Source: Datnioides undecimradiatus (lineage: Eukaryota > Chordata > Actinopteri > Lobotiformes > Datnioididae). Taken from it: 64,000 nucleotides of DNA. The position numbers were made by a program, and so were the translations under genes. Of the stretch, positions 59,301 through 64,000 are shown piece after piece; position 1 is the stretch's first letter; every line of letters starts with the position of its first letter. The stretch spans positions 11,297,861 through 11,361,860 of the forward strand of contig WARS01000015.1 in NCBI GenBank assembly GCA_008933995.1. The letters are read 5' to 3'. The notes below the pieces were generated by a model, which had not been told where the DNA came from, did no database searches, and saw only the letters and a list, made by a program, of their open reading frames with translations.

Positions 59301-59562
59301 TTACACCTGGGCAGCAATGGTGAAAGCAGATTATTATATCCACAAGCACATGTGCCTTAAACTTTCACCAACATGGAGGAAAATACACACTGTGTTAAGC
59401 TGGATAAACACTCAAATGATAGTTTCTTGTATTGTTATAGCAGTAGAAATAAGAAATATGTCTGGTTTGAGACTTTTGTCCACAACATACATAGGTCTGT
59501 TTCCACTTCTTAATGTCATGCTTCTTTTTATCTTGCAGAAACTCAACACCAACCTAATGTAG
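56348..59562 (+). CDS. mboat4: Ghrelin O-acyltransferase (MBOAT4/GOAT), catalytic-site region damaged
   Basis: ER multi-pass acyltransferase that octanoylates ghrelin at Ser3. Three exons as in human: 56348-56469, 57623-57847 and 58615-59562, with GT-AG junctions and matching phases. Exon 1 encodes MASMNWLWEHH and aligns with human MEWLWLFFLHP. Exon 2 has YLYVLVGGC and YREYYLQEP. Exon 3 has SSLMLLTQRITS, YYSHWRISECLNNAAGFGF, SDGDIWTTE and RRWNTTTALWLRRVVY. The proposed catalytic Asn of MBOAT enzymes is present (codon 59183-59185). The second catalytic residue, His in the WWHGLH motif, should lie near 59264-59280, but the bases there give only Trp-Cys-Leu-His in one frame. Several bases are missing, the frame drops by one, and the upstream frame stops at 59282-59284. 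The C-terminal part is open again to TAG at 59562 and matches GOAT well. Without the lesion the protein would be about 432 residues (human 435). Either an assembly deletion or true inactivation. Confidence 0.88.
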
Positions 59563-59742
59563 CTATGTAAACAGACACACCTACAGATTTGATATATAAA
59601 GGCATTATGTCATTAAGATTGATGAATGAATTTTCTATTAGTCTCAATATGGGGAATCTGCAATCATCAAAGTGTATTTCTGTATTTGTTTTCTTTGTCG
59701 CTGTTTTTTCTGACTCTTTGAATTTTGTTTGCATAGGGGAAA

Positions 59743-59748
59743 AATAAA
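59743..59748 (+). terminator. mboat4: Poly(A) signal of MBOAT4
   Basis: AATAAA 180 nt downstream of the MBOAT4 stop, the first such hexamer after the CDS. Confidence 0.6.
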
Positions 59749-60347
59749 TGATTTATTGATTTGAGAAGTCTTACAAGCAAATGGAAATGATGCTCTGTTT
59801 TAGTGGCTACTTTGTGAAATGAACTGGTCTTAGGTGTTTGAGGAAGGGTTTGTCTCTGCTTGCAGGAACTGAAGATAGGTTTTATAATTTTAGTCTACAT
59901 TAAATCACATATTCTATTCATTACAACATAGATGAGCACCAAACTAAGAAACAGCTACAGCATCATCCTCTTTAATTACTCTTTTGATTGTGCAACCTGC
60001 ATATGTCTTGCATGGTTGACTGTGACTCATGTCCCACTGCATTTGTTTTTTGTAAAACAAGCTCAGAGACCTGAGTGTACATTACCCACCAGAGAGCTGA
60101 AGCTAACCAGTGACTTGTGTAAAAAATATCAAGCAAAAGTCCCAGATATTGGTAAAAAAAAGACCAGTCTATACTTTGTAAGGTGGCCACTGTTTTGGGA
60201 TCATTCTGCTCCCTAGTGGTAAAAATTACTTAATGCAGCTTAGAGGTCTATTAAGCAACAATATTACAACAATTTCCCAATATCGTGCATGTTTATTATG
60301 ACACAATGTTCCTGAAGAGAAAAATGTTTGTCTTTACTAGGAAGTAT

Positions 60348-60353
60348 TTTATT
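60348..60353 (-). terminator. coq2: Poly(A) signal of COQ2
   Basis: TTTATT on the + strand, which is AATAAA on the minus strand, about 160 nt beyond the COQ2 stop. Confidence 0.5.
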
Positions 60354-60513
60354 TATCAATTTATTGTCCGCTTAAAATGGATTTTTACAAACAGCATATA
60401 AGAATCTTTTGTTGCTTTTGTTCAGAGTAAAAATCCCCAAAGATATCATGCAATGCTGTAGTATGCAATTTACTGTACATGTAATACAATAACATTTGTG
60501 CTGATTGTCTCAC

Positions 60514-63500
60514 TTATCTGAATTCTTCCCTCATTTGCAGCAAAGTCTCTCTTCTTTCTTTCCATAAATTCCCGGCAACAATGCCTAAGAATAACAACAG
60601 TCCAAGGTTTCTGTTTGAGACGAACTTCTTCCAGCAGTCCTCTGGGTTATTAATGTCCAAAGTGTAAATCTAAGGATAAGCAAACACCACATATTAATGA
60701 AAACTCTTGTTTGTGGTTAGAATAATAGCTAAAATGACCTGTTACACATGATATTCATTTACATATTTACGTGAAAAATTGTGGAATAAATTATACGTAA
60801 TAATTAACCCTTTGTTAGCAAGCATTTAGACTACACTGTATAACACCACGTCCCTCACCTGATGCGTTAGGTGAATGGCCACTGTGGACAATACAGCATA
60901 GTAAGGGACAGTCTATTCAGCACTGACTCCGGCTGCAACCAGTCCTGATATCATGGCCACCGTGAAGCCACTCAGCCAAGGTTTGGTTTGCTCCCCAAAC
61001 CTCAGTGCAGTAGATTTGACTCCTACCTTGACGTCATCCTCCTTATCCTAGTTATCAAGGAAGACCAGAGTTCTCCAGTCAGTGTTATCCTGCTTTAAAA
61101 TGTGAGGCATTCAGCTTTCGTTCTACTTAAGAGTGAAAATGAGAATGTTACACCCCTAGGAGAAACTTGAGCATAACATAAAAGTGGCTCCCCTTTTACC
61201 CAACTCCCAAGGATGACCCAATAAAAACAGTAATCTGAAAACCCTAGATTGCAATTGTATGACATTAAACATTTACTATACTTAATTTAGTAAACCTTAT
61301 TTATCGCAGTGGCATGTGTCAGTTTCACTGCTGCAGTTCTCTTTTCATAATAGGCATCAGCTTCACATTGAACCCACAGTTCAACACAACATTGCAACAC
61401 TGCAGTGTGACATGGACAAGACATTCTCATCACCCCTTTTTTAATTTCATGAGTGTAACTGCATATAATAATCATCATTTGTCTTTTTCTATGGATATCA
61501 TATGAATGTATTTGCAGATCGAACAAGATCTCCAGACCAAACACTGAGTTTACTCACAGTTAGACATCTAAACATCTGTTAGATTCCAGCTAAACATGTT
61601 CATAAAATGCTGCTTAAGCCACCAGCTGCTGGAGCTGTGTGCTGAGTAAAAACGGATGATTGGATAATTTGGTAAATATAGAATACTGACTGATATACTG
61701 ATTAAATTATTAATCAGTAGTTAATAATTTAATCAGTAGTCAGTAGATAATTTCAATCATAAATGATGAAAAGCAACTTTCTATGATGTTTCTTTAGATA
61801 GAATACTTTACAGAAAGCACAGATAACTGTGGAGAAACTGTGGAAACTGTGGAGTCTCCTACTTTACCTGATGTGCATATATAGTGTCATATATAAGCAT
61901 CCTCATCACTCCTGAGAAATACAGTGGAAGACACACCGACCAATCACAGGAGCCCTTGACAGCAGACCAGCCAAGCAATGCCCCCCAGTTGAAAGTGAGG
62001 CCTAAATAGAAGTTCCAGAGGGAACATGAGACCAACTTCAGCTTTAATGATGGGGGAAAGTACACAGGATAATCTTAAAGAGTTCATACCCAAAATAAAC
62101 TGTGGCCAGTAAGTAATCCTCTTCATCAGTGGGTAGGTGATGACAAGAGATAATGAAGCAGCACCCAAAGCTATGCTGAAAAGAACATTATAAAAACCGT
62201 AACTCTTCATTAGGTAATTTTAAAAGTCAGTTGGTAAACTGTTTGATCCAGTGTATATTCAGAGGACAAATCCTTAAGACAACAGTTACATGCCAAATGA
62301 ACAGTGGTCATTCTTCCTGCTTTTGTTATTACTCCTGTTCACACTGGCCATTAAATGTGTTTGCAGTGTAAGTGATGGCTGGTAAAATTAAGAGTCCTTG
62401 TGTTGCGAATAACATATTCAAAAGTTTATCTGAAGCTAATAGAAGGCTAGGAGAGACAAATCAAATTAGTATCTTCCACTGTTACAGTTCTGCTATGTGT
62501 TTCTCTAAACAGTGTCTCCACGTTGAGCTGCAAGAAGAGGAGCAGCAACAAAAACATAGAAGATTCTGAACCTGTTCTTTTAGTACCATTATTGTATCCC
62601 TCAGGGGTATTAAACCCCAAATTATGGCAGTGTTACCAACACTATTTGGTTAATCTTCTCTAAATCAGATATAATGAAAACATTAAGATCACCTATAATA
62701 GTTGAGACACAAGAGAACCCCGAGTGCCAGAGAGAGCTGTCCTCCTAGGAAGACAGTGCCTGCATCTGTGAAATCTGTCCCGATGCAATGGGTCGAGTGG
62801 CTGTCCTGGACACCTGCACCAAAACATCATCATATTAGATATTTATAATTCTTGTGCTGATATAGTAATATGGTCTGTGTTGACAGTGACTCTGTGAGGG
62901 ATAGTGATGCAGGTAAAGTAAAGACACAGCTTAAAACATGATTCAGCATGTTAATAAGTATCATTCTTTGTAAATACTAATGGGTGAATGGTTTGCGTCA
63001 TTTACCTTTTTGTCAAAGTCTTTATCCCACATGTCATTGATGGTGCAGCCAGCTCCTCTCATCAGAAGAGCACCTGTACCAAACAGGGTAAGCATGCCCA
63101 AATGTGGGAGACATCCTGGGTCGGAAGCCAGAGCAATGCTCCACATACATGGGAGGTAGAGCAGCCATCCTACAGCACACAGACACACTATAACTGAAGT
63201 GAACTGAACTGGAGATTAGCATCTAAACAAAGGTATGAAGAAGTTTACTTCACCTTTACTTTAGTTAATAATTTTAGACTTTCATACACACACACACACA
63301 CTTTCATGTATATTATATCCATATACAGTACAAATGAATGTACAAACCAATAGGTTTGTCCAGCCTCATCAATCGGGGTATGGCTGGACAAAGACGCTGG
63401 TGCTGAATTCACAATTGTAGCAGCTGACAAACTGAATGATCTTCTCCCATATTGCTGGGTTTCACTTAGTTTAAGTGATGGGCGGATTGCACTCTGGCTG

Positions 63501-63673
63501 TAAACACTCTTCCAACACACTGGAATCTCTGAGTACAGACCAGCCCTACTCCTTTCTCCTTCTGTGCGTAGGAGGCAGCTTGACAGGGAGTAGATACAAG
63601 GATAATAAGTTCCATGATGAATCCTCCACAGGGCATTCAGAGTTAACTGGCTGGTCAGCTTAGCAGGTAGCAT
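60514..63673 (-). CDS. coq2: 4-hydroxybenzoate polyprenyltransferase, mitochondrial (COQ2), with frame lesions
   Basis: Inner-membrane UbiA-family prenyltransferase that joins the polyprenyl tail to 4-hydroxybenzoate in ubiquinone synthesis. Seven exons as in human, 5' to 3': 63673-63348, 63169-63006, 62813-62693, 62175-62090, 62001-61868, 61047-60859, 60669-60514. The N-terminus is a Ser/Arg-rich mitochondrial presequence ending [14 protein letters not shown]. Exon 2 has the first Asp-rich prenyl-diphosphate motif, [15 protein letters not shown]. Exon 5 has [19 protein letters not shown] and [10 protein letters not shown], and exon 6 begins DKEDDV, the second Asp-rich motif. Lesions: exon 1 lacks two single bases around VQPY and [10 protein letters not shown]. 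Exon 3 lacks one G before the [11 protein letters not shown] segment, producing an in-frame TAG. Exon 6 has TAG at 60915-60913 where the family has Gln (one C-to-T change). Splice sites are all canonical. COQ2 is essential in animals, so a real null here would need another copy; assembly error is likelier. Confidence 0.9.
61696..61738. repeat. Perfect 18-bp inverted repeat (hairpin) in COQ2 intron
   Basis: The left arm 61696-61713 (TACTGATTAAATTATTAA) and right arm 61721-61738 are exact reverse complements around a 7-base loop. The stem is AT-rich and lies in the intron between COQ2 exons 6 and 5. The pairing is not followed by a T-run on either strand that would suggest a terminator. It may be a small cruciform or a palindromic MITE core. 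Confidence 0.85.
63286..63301. repeat. (AC)n microsatellite in COQ2 intron 1
   Basis: Eight AC units, 47 bp downstream of COQ2 exon 1 on the transcribed strand. Confidence 0.8.
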
Positions 63674-64000
63674 GGTGTTTCCCTGAGGTCAGACTGACAT
63701 TATCTGTTTTTCCCACAGAAAGCGTCACCCTGAGCACAAAAATAATCACACACACACACACACAATGCTTTGTCACTGCGGTTTTCACAGAAGAGGACTG
63801 ATTTGCTGCAACAGGCATTCCTTTTGTACCAGTATGAATCGGCTGCACAATGACTGAGATATTCATGTGCGTGTAGCGTAGCTATAGAAGTAAGTACAAC
63901 ACTCTGTGAGGTTATATTAGCTGGTGCTGGGAAAACGTTTGAAAAATGTGTGAGCTTGTCGGTAGATACAGTCACATAGAAAACAGCACACGTATTATTC
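63674..64000 (-). promoter_or_regulatory. coq2: COQ2 5' flank
   Basis: Upstream of the COQ2 start codon. It holds a (CA)n tract at 63747-63764 and no coding sequence on either strand that I can support. The COQ2 promoter should lie here or just beyond the window edge; no TATA box or CpG block is evident. Confidence 0.35.

Larger units (their letters stand above)
59563..60513. other. Tail-to-tail interval between MBOAT4 and COQ2
   Basis: Convergent 3' UTRs. MBOAT4 runs in from the left, and COQ2 (minus strand) from the right with a candidate poly(A) hexamer at 60348-60353. No coding exon is visible between them. Confidence 0.55.

Overview
This is a teleost (ray-finned fish) nuclear genome segment. 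The genes are vertebrate, split by many short GT-AG introns, and separated by dinucleotide microsatellites and fish-type dispersed repeats. No bacterial or viral gene organisation is present. I recognise five protein-coding genes.

Layout: 1-7.0 kb is gene-poor and microsatellite-rich. JAK2 lies on the + strand, with a candidate non-coding exon ending at 7193 and coding exons from 9547 to 25850. A 12-TM monocarboxylate transporter of the SLC16 family (MCT7/SLC16A6-like) is on the + strand at 29137-31771. GLDC, the glycine cleavage P-protein, is on the - strand with 24 exons from 51038 down to 34933. About 5 kb without a host gene follows (51.1-56.3 kb) and holds a Ty3/gypsy fossil fragment. 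MBOAT4, the ghrelin O-acyltransferase, is on the + strand (3 exons, 56348-59562). COQ2, 4-hydroxybenzoate polyprenyltransferase, is on the - strand (7 exons, 63673 down to 60514). SLC16/GLDC and MBOAT4/COQ2 are convergent pairs.

The genes do not form a pathway: cytokine signalling (JAK2), solute transport (SLC16), mitochondrial glycine catabolism (GLDC), ghrelin lipidation (MBOAT4) and ubiquinone synthesis (COQ2). From memory, the human orthologues are on 9p24 (JAK2, GLDC), 8p (MBOAT4) and 4q (COQ2).

The most notable pattern is a contrast in reading-frame integrity. JAK2 is intact over all 23 coding exons (3363 nt, 1120 codons plus stop). All four genes downstream of about 30 kb carry single-base frame slips or premature stops inside otherwise well conserved exons with good splice sites. 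The lesions are mostly one-base losses, many in short G or C runs. Residual assembly error is the simplest reading. Genuine decay of a linked block, for example on a young non-recombining chromosome, is the interesting alternative. Other finds are a piggyBac-like DNA transposon relic in a JAK2 intron, a 214-bp MITE-like element in a GLDC intron, and a perfect 18-bp-stem hairpin in a COQ2 intron.
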